Positions 15,135 through 24,339 of a stretch of 64,000 bases of DNA are shown piece after piece (the first letter of the stretch is position 1; each line of letters opens with the position of its first letter). Under the pieces are notes generated by a model that saw only the letters and a list, made by a program, of their open reading frames with translations, had not been told where the DNA came from and searched no databases. Origin of the DNA: Paraburkholderia dinghuensis (GTDB lineage: Bacteria; Pseudomonadota; Gammaproteobacteria; Burkholderiales; Burkholderiaceae); assembly GCF_003837865.1 (NCBI RefSeq), contig NZ_RQIS01000015.1, positions 91,765-155,764 of the forward strand, in the 5' to 3' direction. The translations under genes were made by a program, and so were the position numbers.

Positions 15135-17450
15135 TCAGAGTGTCGCGTCGCGCTCGCGCTGCGCCCGTTGAGACCGATCTCGCTGAATCTGCTCCAGCAT
15201 CTTCTCGAGCAGTCCGATATCGAACGGCTTCGACAACACCCGCACATCGACGTTACGCGCGCGCTCCAGCTCCTCCGCGTAGCCGGTCACGAGGATGACC
15301 GGCAGTTTCGGTTCGATGGCCTGCAGCGCCTCCGCGAGGTCGATGCCGTTCATCTCGCCGGGCATGTGAATATCGGAGATAACTAGGTCGAAGCGCGAGG
15401 TGGCTTCGCCGCTCGCATCCGCGGGCGCATGCCCCGCCTCCATTAGCGCGAGCGCGCCCGCCGCATCGTTCGCGCAGGCGACTTGATGACCCATCATCTG
15501 CAGCACCGCTTCGGTGCCCGCCGCGACTTCGTCGTTGTCCTCCACGAGCAGCACGTGCAGGCCCTCTGGCGGGCTTGCGTCAGCCTTGCGCGGCTCAGGC
15601 GGACGTTGCGCGGCGGGTGCTTGCAGCGTGCGCGGGAGGTACAGGTGCACCGACGTGCCGGCACCGATTGCGCTGTCGATGGCGGCGAGACCGCCCGAGC
15701 GCTCGCAGAACGCGAACACCTGCGGCAGGCCGAGGCCGGTGCCCATACCCTTCGGCTTGGTGGTGTAGAGCGGCTCGAAGGCGCGCGCGAGCACGTCGGA
15801 CGGCATGCCGACGCCCGTATCTTCCAGCGAGATCTGCACGAAGTCGCCGTCGAGCGGGAATCCTTCACCCGGACGGAAGCTGATGTTGCGCGCGCGAACG
15901 GTGAAGCGTCCGCCGTTGGGCATGGCGTCGCGCGCGTTGACGGCGAGGTTGATGAGCGCGAGTTCGAATTCCGCGACGTCGACCAGCACAGGCCACACGT
16001 CTTCGTCGACGTCGAGCACGAGCGACACCTTCGCGCCGAGCGACGCGCCCAGCAACTCGCGGCTAGCCGGCAGCCAGCGGCCGATCAGAATGGTCTCGTT
16101 ACGCAGCGGCTGTTTGCGCGCGACGCCGAGCAACTGGCGTGTGAGCGACTGACCGCTCTTGAGCGCGCGCTCGATCGCCGACAGTTCGCGTTCGAGGCCC
16201 GCAGCGCCGCGGCGCCGTGCGATTTGCACGTTCGCGGAGACGATCATCAGCAGATTGTTGAAGTCGTGCGCGACGCTGCCGACGAGGTTGCCGAGCGCCT
16301 CCATCTTGCGCGATTGCCGGTAGGCCGATTCGATGGAGCGTCGCATCGATGCCTCGGCCTGCCAGCGCTCCCACGATTCCTCCTCGGCTGCAAGGCGGCG
16401 CAGCGAGAGCCAGATCACGCACCAGAGCGCGATCGACGGCGTGAACATCGAAATGATCAACACGCTCAGGTGTCGCCGCCAGTCCGCCCAGATTGCCGAG
16501 GTCCGATAGCCGCACGACACGTAGACCGGATACGAGCCGACGCGCCGGAACGCGAGAATCACGTCGTCGCCCACGACCTGCGAGTGCATTTGCACGACGC
16601 CGGAATCGGCGCCGCGGGCGAGTGCGTCACCGAACGCGGTGTGCGGCGTGATGTGCGTCGCACCGGTGCGCGGCGGGGGATAGAACGCGAGGATCGAGCC
16701 GTCGCTGCGCACGAGGCCCAGGTCCATGGGCGATTGCGCGCCCAGCAGGTCGCGGTAGAACGCGCTGAAATACTCGGGCCGCAGCGCGACCGAGACGAGG
16801 CCCGCGAACGCGCCAGCATTGTTCTCGCGAGCGACGCTGGTGTTGAACATGCGCTTGCCGGTCAGCTGGCTCGGTACCACGGGCGAAACGTGATCGATCA
16901 TGCGGCCATCGCGGATGCCGACGAAGTCCTCGCGTGCGGCAATCGAAACCGGCGGCGGCGGAGACTGGCGGCTGCTCGCGAGCAGGTCGCCGTCGTGCCC
17001 GAAGATCGACAGGGACGCCACCTGCGGATAACCGCCGCCGAATGCGTCGAGTTTTTCGTGTATCAGGGGTTCCGTCGCGCGGATGCCGTTATCGTCGAGG
17101 CCCTGCACGAGCTCGAGGATGCGCGCGTTGAGTGCCTCGTTCATGTCGAAGACCTTCACCGCATGCTCTTGTGCAACACGCACCGTGCGCAGCGTCGTGT
17201 CGGTGGCGTCGGCTTCGCGCATGCGCAGGTCGTTGTAGGCCATGGCGGCGACGTAGACGCACGGCAGCACGATCGCCGCGATCAGGAGCGCGATCAGCGT
17301 GCGCCGGCGTACCTTGAAGTCGTGGCTGGGCGCCGCCGGTAGCGGCGCAACGTTGCGGGGCGGCGCGGGAACGCGATCGTCTGGCCGCGGGGGCCGATCA
17401 GGAGTCATTTTGGGAGGGCGGAATTCGACAGCAGAGGCTTCCGACATCAT
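15135..17450 (-). CDS. Hybrid sensor histidine kinase with periplasmic Cache-like domain and receiver
   Basis: About 771 residues from ATG 17450; ATG 17408 is an alternative start 14 codons in. TM1 lies at about 51-72, a periplasmic PAS/dCache-like sensor runs to about 315, and TM2 is at about 328-350. The kinase core has SVAHDFNNLL with phospho-His at about 395, NLAVNARDAMPNGG (N box), DTGVGMP and GMGTGLGLP (G boxes). A C-terminal receiver holds LLVEDND and phospho-Asp in LVISDIHMP at about 693, with Lys in VLSKPF. It is a phosphorelay sensor whose output partner is not adjacent; a CheY/CheC/GGDEF operon starts on the other strand 540 bp away. Confidence 0.9.
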   Translation of the reverse strand: MMSEASAVEFRPPKMTPDRPPRPDDRVPAPPRNVAPLPAAPSHDFKVRRRTLIALLIAAIVLPCVYVAAMAYNDLRMREADATDTTLRTVRVAQEHAVKVFDMNEALNARILELVQGLDDNGIRATEPLIHEKLDAFGGGYPQVASLSIFGHDGDLLASSRQSPPPPVSIAAREDFVGIRDGRMIDHVSPVVPSQLTGKRMFNTSVARENNAGAFAGLVSVALRPEYFSAFYRDLLGAQSPMDLGLVRSDGSILAFYPPPRTGATHITPHTAFGDALARGADSGVVQMHSQVVGDDVILAFRRVGSYPVYVSCGYRTSAIWADWRRHLSVLIISMFTPSIALWCVIWLSLRRLAAEEESWERWQAEASMRRSIESAYRQSRKMEALGNLVGSVAHDFNNLLMIVSANVQIARRRGAAGLERELSAIERALKSGQSLTRQLLGVARKQPLRNETILIGRWLPASRELLGASLGAKVSLVLDVDEDVWPVLVDVAEFELALINLAVNARDAMPNGGRFTVRARNISFRPGEGFPLDGDFVQISLEDTGVGMPSDVLARAFEPLYTTKPKGMGTGLGLPQVFAFCERSGGLAAIDSAIGAGTSVHLYLPRTLQAPAAQRPPEPRKADASPPEGLHVLLVEDNDEVAAGTEAVLQMMGHQVACANDAAGALALMEAGHAPADASGEATSRFDLVISDIHMPGEMNGIDLAEALQAIEPKLPVILVTGYAEELERARNVDVRVLSKPFDIGLLEKMLEQIQRDRSQRAQRERDATL

Positions 17451-17993
17451 AAACGACCACGCTCGTGCTCCGAGGCGACAAGAAAATGGCGCGAAACTGC
17501 ACGGCGCAGGCGCAATGGCGCAGAACCGGCGTGTACATCGGGTTTCTCGCCCTGCTGAATTCGCGAAAATCCACAAAGCGCAAACGTACACAAAAGCAGG
17601 ATTGCCGCTATTCTAGTAAGGAAATGATCGTTTATTTTCTTTGAGTGTGTGCATTTGAGTTAAATCTATTGGATTACGCCTTTCTGGCGAGTTGCATTTC
17701 ACTTCAATTGATTCGAGAATCGAACAAAATACTAATAAAGGGCCATACGTACACTGGGGCTTCGTTCACCGTGACGTTTCACGCACGGTGCCACTGCGGG
17801 GTGACTTCTCTCATGCGAACAGGAACGGCACGGCTTACGGGCGGTGCCGCGCGATAACGCGCCTCTTCGCTGCACGAACCCTCTCCGACAGCAGCGGGCC
17901 TGAAGAAAATTAAAGAAACCTAAAGAAATCGCTCGTGCCGCCGTTATAACGTGGCAATGCAGTCCGTCCAACGCATATTTGTTTCGCATACCC
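17451..17993. other. Intergenic region between the hybrid kinase and the CheY operon
   Basis: An AT-rich segment (17600-17750) of promoter-like composition is followed by a dyad CACCGTG (17767-17773) / CACGGTG (17784-17790). Short open frames here have no homology I recognise. It most likely holds the divergent promoters. Confidence 0.45.
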
Positions 17994-18371
17994 ATGCTCG
18001 CGCCGTCCTTACCTATCGTGATTGCCGACGATTCTCTGCTTGCCCGAAAGGTGCTCGCGAAAGCGCTGCCCGAGGACTGGCGTGTCGAGATTTCCTATGC
18101 GTCGAATGGGCGTGAAGCGCTGACGCTCTATCGCGCCGGCCGCGCGGCGGTGATGTTTCTCGACCTCACGATGCCCGACATGACGGGGTTTCAGGTGCTC
18201 GAGGAACTGCAGCACGAGGATCTGAATTCGTTCGTGATCGTCGTTTCCGCCGATATCCAGCCGCTGGCCAAGGAGCGCGTGCGCACTCTGGGCGCCGTGG
18301 CTTTCGTCGAGAAACCGGTCACCCAGGAGGCGTTGCTCCCCATCCTGAAGGAGTACGGGTTGTATGGCTAA
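17994..18371 (+). CDS. Single-domain CheY-like response regulator
   Basis: A stand-alone receiver of 125 residues: IVIADDSLLARKVL carries the acidic pair, MFLDLTMPDMTG the phospho-acceptor Asp, VVSADI the conserved Ser/Thr position and VEKPV the Lys. ATG 17994 is preferred to an in-frame ATG at 17979 because MLAPSLPIVIADD begins at the fold. Without an output domain it must act by protein contact. Its end overlaps the next gene, a CheC-like phosphatase, by eight bases, implying translational coupling and that the phosphatase acts on this receiver. Confidence 0.88.
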   Translation: MLAPSLPIVIADDSLLARKVLAKALPEDWRVEISYASNGREALTLYRAGRAAVMFLDLTMPDMTGFQVLEELQHEDLNSFVIVVSADIQPLAKERVRTLGAVAFVEKPVTQEALLPILKEYGLYG

Positions 18372-18987
18372 TCCAGTCTTCACGGAAGTGCAGCGCGACG
18401 CCCTCCAGGAGATCGCCAATCTGGGGATGGGACAGGCCGCCACGCGGCTGTCGGGGCTGCTCGGCTCGTTCATCGAGTTGTCGGTGCCGCGCGTGCGTGT
18501 CGTCGAGGTGGCTGAGGCTGCGCTCGCGCTGCGCGAGATGACCGGCATCGACGGCCCGGTGACGGCCGTGCGCCAGGGCTTTCGCTCGGAGATCAAGGGC
18601 GAGGCGCTCGTGATCTGCCGAAGCGGCGAAATCATGGCGCTCGGCACGCTGCTGGGCGGTCCCTACGCCGCGTTTGGCTGCGAGCCGGAAGACGAAAAAG
18701 AACTGATCTTCGACGTGGCGAACGCGCTCACGGGCGCGTGCGTCTCGGCGATGCTCGACCAGCTCGGGCGACTGCCCGTGTTTACGCAGCCGGGCCTGCT
18801 CGGCGAGCACGTCATGCTCGATGAAGTGTTCCGGCCGGGGCTTCTCGCCTGGGACCTCGCCTTGCTCGTCGAAGTGAACTTCGCGCTGGAGGACCAGCGC
18901 TTTCGCGCCCACCTCGTGATGTTGATGGCCGAAGAATCGCTCGACCATGTCAGCCGGGCTATCGACGCCCTGCTGCTCAGCCTATGA
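18364..18987 (+). CDS. CheC-family CheY-P phosphatase
   Basis: The 207-residue protein has both CheC catalytic stretches. The first is D-x3-E-x2-N-x22-P (DALQEIANLGMGQAA...); the second is ELIFDVANALTGACVSAM..., where the Glu is Asp. CheC proteins dephosphorylate CheY-P. It sits between a CheY-like receiver (8-bp overlap) and a diguanylate cyclase (4-bp overlap, ATGA). No chemotaxis receptor or CheA is nearby, so the module probably controls c-di-GMP output or another non-flagellar process. Confidence 0.85.
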   Translation: MANPVFTEVQRDALQEIANLGMGQAATRLSGLLGSFIELSVPRVRVVEVAEAALALREMTGIDGPVTAVRQGFRSEIKGEALVICRSGEIMALGTLLGGPYAAFGCEPEDEKELIFDVANALTGACVSAMLDQLGRLPVFTQPGLLGEHVMLDEVFRPGLLAWDLALLVEVNFALEDQRFRAHLVMLMAEESLDHVSRAIDALLLSL

Positions 18988-19940
18988 CCGGATCAGCCGA
19001 TCTGCCGGTTCCGTTGCCGTCGTTGTCGGATCTCGTCGTGGAGCGGGTTGGTTTCGGCATTTTCGTGCTGGACCGGAACATGAACGTGCTGATGTGGAAC
19101 CGCTTCATGCAGGACCACAGCGGGTTCGCTCCGGAGGCGGTCATCGGCCGCCCGGTTTTCGACATGTTTCCCGAGCTGCCGCGCGCATGGCTTGCACGCA
19201 AGGTCGAGAGCGTGTTCCAGCTCGGCAGCTTCGCGTTCAGCTCGTGGGAGCAGCGGCCCTGGCTGTTCCGCTTCGATCACGATCGGCCCATCACGGGCGG
19301 TGTCGACCATATGCAGCAGGACTGCACGTTCATGCCGCTGATGCATGGTCGCGAGGTGATTGCCGTCTGCGTCACGATTTCGGACGTGACACACGTGAGC
19401 ATCATGCAGCGCGAGCGCGAAGAGGCCGTCGAAAAACTGCGCGAATTTGCCGACCGCGATGGCCTGACCGGCATCGCGAACCGGCGCTTTTTCGAGGCGC
19501 GGCTCACCGACGAATTCACGCGCTGGCAGCGCTACGGCGGCGACCTCTCGATGTTGCTGTTCGATCTCGACCATTTCAAGCTCATTAACGACCAGTTCGG
19601 CCACGTCGCGGGCGATACGGTGCTGCGCGTAGTGGCGCAGCGCGTGTCGGACATGGTGCGCAAGCAGGATGTGTTCGGCCGTTTCGGCGGCGAGGAATTC
19701 GCGCTGCTCTTGCCGTGCACGCCGCTCGGCGATGCAATGGGCGTCGCCGAGAAGATCCGCCGCTCGATCGCCGATACACCGATCGAGGTGCAGGGCGTGG
19801 CCGTCTGCGTAACGGCGAGCGTCGGCGGGGCCGCTGCACGGGTGGGCGTGCCCGACTACGAGGCCGTGGTCAACGAAGCCGATGAGGCCCTTTATCGCGC
19901 CAAACGCGAGGGACGCAACCGCTCGGTTGCGCTTGGCTGA
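18984..19940 (+). CDS. PAS-GGDEF diguanylate cyclase
   Basis: The 318-residue enzyme makes cyclic di-GMP from two GTP. A PAS domain covers about residues 12-140 (VERVGFGIFVLDRNMNVLMW). The GGDEF domain covers about 150-315 with DGLTGIANRRFFE, DLDHFKLINDQFGH and the active-site loop FGGEEFALL. No RxxD inhibitory site is evident just upstream of GGEEF. There are no membrane spans, so the signal is cytoplasmic. It is the last gene of a three-gene overlapping operon with a CheY receiver and a CheC-like phosphatase. Confidence 0.92.
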   Translation: MTGSADLPVPLPSLSDLVVERVGFGIFVLDRNMNVLMWNRFMQDHSGFAPEAVIGRPVFDMFPELPRAWLARKVESVFQLGSFAFSSWEQRPWLFRFDHDRPITGGVDHMQQDCTFMPLMHGREVIAVCVTISDVTHVSIMQREREEAVEKLREFADRDGLTGIANRRFFEARLTDEFTRWQRYGGDLSMLLFDLDHFKLINDQFGHVAGDTVLRVVAQRVSDMVRKQDVFGRFGGEEFALLLPCTPLGDAMGVAEKIRRSIADTPIEVQGVAVCVTASVGGAAARVGVPDYEAVVNEADEALYRAKREGRNRSVALG

Positions 19941-20171
19941 GGACATCCGTCCCCTGTTTGTCCTGGATCTGCGGGTGCCCGACTGCGGCGCCATGCAAAG
20001 GTTGATATACTTTTGCCCGTTTCCGGCCGCAAATGGCATCCATGAGGATGCACGCGAACCGGCTGCCTCGTGCGTGTCCGCGCGCGCGGGCGACCCGCGC
20101 GAGCGAAAATCACCCGCGGGCCTGAATATCTGATAGCCCCCGTTGCGGGCGCCCCCTCAGCGGAGATCGTC

Positions 20172-21023
20172 TTGGCCGTTTCCAACCTCGTCGTGGACGA
20201 TACACAACAAATTGATGCGGCTGCCGCCTCGTCGGGCAGTTCGTTTTATCTGGCGATGCGTATCCTGCCCGTGTCGCAACGCGACGCGATGTACCAGGTC
20301 TACGCGTTCTGCCGCGCCGTCGACGACATCGCCGACAGCGACCGGCCGCGTGCCGAGCGCGCGGCCGGGCTCGACCGGTGGCGCGCGGACATCGACGCCT
20401 GCTACGCCGGCACGCCGCCCGCCGCACTCGCGGCGCTGACGCGCCACATCCACACGTTCGGTCTGCGCCGCGAGGATTTCCACGCGATGATCGACGGCAT
20501 GGCGATGGACGCCGCGGCAGACATCTGCGCGCCCGACGAAGCCACGCTCGACCTCTACTGCGATCGCGTGGCGAGCGCGGCGGGCCGTCTATCGGTGAGG
20601 ATCTTCGGGATGGCCGAGGAGCCGGGCCGCGAACTGGCGCACCATCTGGGGCGCGCGCTGCAACTCACGAACATCCTGCGCGACATCGACGAAGACGCCG
20701 ACATCAACCGGAGCTATCTGCCGCGCGAGCTGCTCGCGCGCGAAGGCATCGCGATAGCGGGTCCTCATCAGATTGCCGCCGATCCGTCGCTCTCGCGCGT
20801 GTGCGAGACGCTCGCCGAGCGTGCGAAGCAGTATTTCGCCCGGGCCGACGCCATCATGGACGCCGCGCCGCGCGCGCAGGTGAAGGCGCCGCGCATCATG
20901 TCGGGCGTGTATCGCGTGCTGCTCGAACAAACGCTGGACCGCGGCTTCGACCTGCCGCGCACGAAAATCACCAAGCCGAAAGCCCGGCTGATGTGGATCG
21001 TCGCGCGTTACGCGCTGTTCTGA
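20172..21023 (+). CDS. hpnD: Presqualene diphosphate synthase HpnD
   Basis: The 283-residue enzyme condenses two farnesyl diphosphates to presqualene diphosphate, the first committed step of bacterial squalene synthesis. Both Asp-rich motifs of the trans-isoprenyl synthase fold are present: FCRAVDDIADS and LTNILRDIDEDADINRSYLP. SSFYLAMRILP at the start is typical of HpnD. TTG 20172 is chosen because GGAG lies six bases upstream; the open frame extends to 20070 without a ribosome site. It is the first gene of hpnD-hpnE-shc-hpnG, joined by 1-4 bp overlaps. Confidence 0.93.
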   Translation: MAVSNLVVDDTQQIDAAAASSGSSFYLAMRILPVSQRDAMYQVYAFCRAVDDIADSDRPRAERAAGLDRWRADIDACYAGTPPAALAALTRHIHTFGLRREDFHAMIDGMAMDAAADICAPDEATLDLYCDRVASAAGRLSVRIFGMAEEPGRELAHHLGRALQLTNILRDIDEDADINRSYLPRELLAREGIAIAGPHQIAADPSLSRVCETLAERAKQYFARADAIMDAAPRAQVKAPRIMSGVYRVLLEQTLDRGFDLPRTKITKPKARLMWIVARYALF

Positions 21024-22291
21024 TGCCGAGGCTTGTCCATGTGATCGGCGCGGGGCTCGCTGGCCTCGCGACGGCGGTCCGGCTGCAGCGGCGCGGGGTG
21101 CAGATCGCGCTGTACGAGGCAGCCGGGCAGGCAGGCGGACGCTGCCGGTCTTACTACGACAGCGCGTTCGGCGCGACGCTCGACTGCGGCAATCATCTGA
21201 TGCTGGCGTCGCACGCGAACACGCTGGCCTACACGCGAGCGATCGGCGCGGCCGACGCACTCGTCAGTCCGGCCGATCCTGGCTTCGCGTTCATGGATCT
21301 TGCGGCGCGCGCGCGCTGGACCGTGCGCTTCTCGCGCTCCCGTGTGCCGTTCTGGATCGGCGATACGAACGCGCGCGTGCCGGGTACGAAGACCGTCGAT
21401 TATCTGGGGTTGCTGCCGCTTCTGTTCGCGAAGCCTGGCCGAACGCTGGCGCAGGTCATGCGCTGCAACGGCACGCTGTGGGACCGGCTGCTGCATCCGT
21501 TGTTTCTCGCGGGGCTCAACGTCGAGCCGCGCGTCGCGAGCGGCGAGCTTGCGGCGAACATGCTGCGCGACGCGCTCGTCGCCGGCGGCGACGCGTTTCG
21601 CCCGCTCGTCGCGAAGAGCGGCCTTTCCAGCGCGTTCGTCGATCCGGCGCTGCGCATGCTGCAGCACGGTGGCGCGGCGATCCGGCTCAAGTCGCCGCTT
21701 GTGGAGATCGTGTACGACGACGCGGCGCGCCGCGTCGTCGCACTCGATTTCGCCAATGGCCGCGTGGTGGTGGGCGCCGACGAATCCGTCGTGCTGGCGG
21801 TGCCGCCCGAGGCCGCCCAGACGCTCGTGCCCGCGATCCAGACGCCGCAGCGTTTCACCTCGATCGTCAGCGTGCACTTCGCGATCGAGCCGCCGCACGG
21901 GCTCGCGTCGCCGATGATATTGCTGAACGGCACGGCCGGCTGGCTATTCGCCGCGCCTGGACGCCTTTCCGCGACGATCCACGATGCGCACGCCGTACTC
22001 GACGTGCCGCCCGAGACGCTCGCGCGCAAGGTCTGGGCGAACGTGGCCGAGGCGGCGTCGCTGCCTGTCGACCGTCTGCCGCCGTGGCAGGTGGTGCAGA
22101 CGCCGCGTGCGACGTTCGCGGCCGTACCTGATGAGGAACTGCGTCGTCCCGCGACGCGCACACGCTGGAACAATCTGATGCTAGCAGGGGACTGGACGGC
22201 CACCGGTCTACCCGCGACGATCGAAGGCGCGCTCCGCTCCGCCCGCAAGGCCGCGGACCTGCTGCTCACAGAAAACATGGAACACCGATGA
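21023..22291 (+). CDS. hpnE: Hydroxysqualene dehydroxylase HpnE (FAD-dependent)
   Basis: The 422-residue flavoprotein reduces hydroxysqualene to squalene. It starts MPRLVHVIGAGLAGLATAVRL, the Rossmann FAD site, followed by GGRCRSYYD, the amine-oxidase/desaturase-type second motif. GDWTATGLPATIEGAL near the C-terminus is the final FAD contact of this family. The ATG shares one base with the hpnD stop (TGATG), and the end overlaps shc by four bases. Cytosolic or membrane-associated action is expected because both substrate and product are lipids. Confidence 0.93.
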   Translation: MPRLVHVIGAGLAGLATAVRLQRRGVQIALYEAAGQAGGRCRSYYDSAFGATLDCGNHLMLASHANTLAYTRAIGAADALVSPADPGFAFMDLAARARWTVRFSRSRVPFWIGDTNARVPGTKTVDYLGLLPLLFAKPGRTLAQVMRCNGTLWDRLLHPLFLAGLNVEPRVASGELAANMLRDALVAGGDAFRPLVAKSGLSSAFVDPALRMLQHGGAAIRLKSPLVEIVYDDAARRVVALDFANGRVVVGADESVVLAVPPEAAQTLVPAIQTPQRFTSIVSVHFAIEPPHGLASPMILLNGTAGWLFAAPGRLSATIHDAHAVLDVPPETLARKVWANVAEAASLPVDRLPPWQVVQTPRATFAAVPDEELRRPATRTRWNNLMLAGDWTATGLPATIEGALRSARKAADLLLTENMEHR

Positions 22292-24339
22292 CCGACCTAT
22301 CCCAAGCCATGCCGACCGAAGACCTCGCAAGCGGCGTCGCCACCGCCGCCGACAGCACTCCCGCCGATCCGCTCGCCCACACCGCGGCCACGGATGGGGC
22401 CGCGGCGCCGGTCGACGCGCTGGACGAGAGCATCGCGCGAGCAACCGACGCGATCCTCGCGGCACAGCAAGCCGACGGCCACTGGGTCTACGAACTCGAG
22501 GCCGACGCGACGATTCCTGCCGAATACGTGCTGCTCGTCCACTACCTCGGCGAGACGCCGAATCTCGAACTCGAACAGAAGATCGCGCGCTACCTGCGCC
22601 GCATCCAGCTGCCCGATGGCGGCTGGCCGCTCTTCGCCGAAGGTGCGATGGACGTGAGCGCGAGCGTGAAGGCGTATTTCGCCCTGAAGATGATCGGCGA
22701 CGCGCCCGACGCCCCGCACATGGTGCGCGCGCGCGAGGCGATTCTCGCGGCGGGCGGTGCGGAATCCGTGAACGTGTTCACGCGCATCCTGCTCGCGCTC
22801 TTCGGCGTGGTGACCTGGTATGCGGTGCCGATGATGCCGGTCGAAATCATGCTGCTGCCGCAGTGGTTCCCGTTCCACCTCTCGAAGGTGTCGTACTGGG
22901 CCCGCACGGTGATCGTGCCGCTGCTCGTGCTGAACGCGAAGCGCCCCGTCGCGAGAAATCCGCGCGGCGTGCGGATCGACGAACTGTTCCATCGTGCGCC
23001 GGTCACGACGGGCCTGAACAAGCGCGCACCGCACCAGAGCAAGGGCTGGTTCAGCTTCTTCCGCGCCGTGGACAGCGTGCTGCGTGTAGCCGATCCGCTG
23101 CTTCCGAACTATCTGCGCCAGCGTTCGATCGACGCGGCGGTCGCGTTCGTCGACGAACGCCTGAACGGTGACGACGGCCTCGGTGCGATCTTTCCGGCCA
23201 TGGCCAACTCCGTGATGATGTACGACGTGCTCGGCTATCCGGCCGATCATCCGCATCGCGCGATCGCGCGCCAGTCGGTCGAGAAGCTGCTCGTGATCCA
23301 CGAAGACGAGGCGTATTGCCAGCCGTGTCTTTCGCCGGTGTGGGACACGTCGCTCGCGGCGCACGCGCTGCTCGAAACGGGCGAGGCGCGCGCCGAAGAA
23401 GCGGCGCGCCGCGGCCTCGAATGGCTGCGTCCGCTCCAGATCCTCGACGTGCGCGGCGACTGGATCTCGCGACGTCCCGATGTGCGTCCGGGCGGCTGGG
23501 CGTTCCAGTACGCGAACCCGCACTATCCCGACGTGGACGACACCGCGGTCGTCGCGCTGGCGATGCATCGCGTCGACAAGCTCGACAACACGAATTCATA
23601 CGACGAATCCATCGCCCGCGCGCGCGAGTGGGTGGTCGGCATGCAGAGCAGCAACGGCGGCTGGGGCGCGTTCGAGCCCGAGAACACGCAGTACTACCTC
23701 AACAACATTCCGTTCTCCGATCACGGCGCACTGCTCGATCCGCCGACGGCCGACGTGTCGGGCCGCTGCCTGTCGATGCTCGCGCAGATCGGCGAGATAC
23801 CGTCCGCGAGCGAACCGGCGCGCCGGGCGTACAACTATCTCCTCGAAGAGCAGGAAGCCGACGGCAGCTGGTACGGCCGCTGGGGCATGAACTACATCTA
23901 CGGAACGTGGACGGCGCTCTGCGCGCTGAACGCGGCGGGCCTCCCGCACGATGACGCACACATGAAGCGCGCCGTGCAGTGGCTCGTGAAGATCCAGAAC
24001 GAGGACGGCGGCTGGGGCGAGGACGGCACGAGCTACAAGCTCGAATACCGCGGCTATGAGCGTGCTGCGAGCACGGCGTCGCAGACGGCCTGGGCGCTGC
24101 TCGGGCTGATCGCCGCGGGCGAGGTGAATCATCCGGCGGTTGCGCGCGGCATCGAATGGCTGCAAAAGACGCAGTGCGAGCATGGCCTCTGGGATGAGAC
24201 GCGCTTCTCGGCAACCGGCTTCCCGCGCGTGTTCTACCTGCGCTATCACGGCTATCGCAAGTTCTTCCCGCTGTGGGCGCTCGCACGATATCGCAACGTC
24301 AAGCGGTCCGGTACGACGCTCGTAACGGTCGGGTTGTGA
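22288..24339 (+). CDS. shc: Squalene-hopene cyclase
   Basis: A 683-residue terpene cyclase turning squalene into hopene and diplopterol. The catalytic acid motif DxDD is visible in HYPDVDDTAVVAL, and several QW repeats of the alpha-barrels occur (QLPDGGWPLF, QSSNGGWGAFEPEN, QEADGSWYGRWG, QNEDGGWGEDG, QCEHGLWDETRF). The first ~45 residues are variable and Ala-rich. The membrane-channel helix FFPLWALARYRN lies near the end. It is translationally coupled to hpnE (ATGA) and hpnG (GTGA). Confidence 0.96.
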   Translation: MTDLSQAMPTEDLASGVATAADSTPADPLAHTAATDGAAAPVDALDESIARATDAILAAQQADGHWVYELEADATIPAEYVLLVHYLGETPNLELEQKIARYLRRIQLPDGGWPLFAEGAMDVSASVKAYFALKMIGDAPDAPHMVRAREAILAAGGAESVNVFTRILLALFGVVTWYAVPMMPVEIMLLPQWFPFHLSKVSYWARTVIVPLLVLNAKRPVARNPRGVRIDELFHRAPVTTGLNKRAPHQSKGWFSFFRAVDSVLRVADPLLPNYLRQRSIDAAVAFVDERLNGDDGLGAIFPAMANSVMMYDVLGYPADHPHRAIARQSVEKLLVIHEDEAYCQPCLSPVWDTSLAAHALLETGEARAEEAARRGLEWLRPLQILDVRGDWISRRPDVRPGGWAFQYANPHYPDVDDTAVVALAMHRVDKLDNTNSYDESIARAREWVVGMQSSNGGWGAFEPENTQYYLNNIPFSDHGALLDPPTADVSGRCLSMLAQIGEIPSASEPARRAYNYLLEEQEADGSWYGRWGMNYIYGTWTALCALNAAGLPHDDAHMKRAVQWLVKIQNEDGGWGEDGTSYKLEYRGYERAASTASQTAWALLGLIAAGEVNHPAVARGIEWLQKTQCEHGLWDETRFSATGFPRVFYLRYHGYRKFFPLWALARYRNVKRSGTTLVTVGL

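Noticed and set aside
15483..17342. A 619-codon open frame on the plus strand opposite the hybrid histidine kinase
   Set aside because: It is antisense to a well-supported kinase gene, its product is Arg/His/Ala-rich without any family, and such frames are common in GC-rich DNA.
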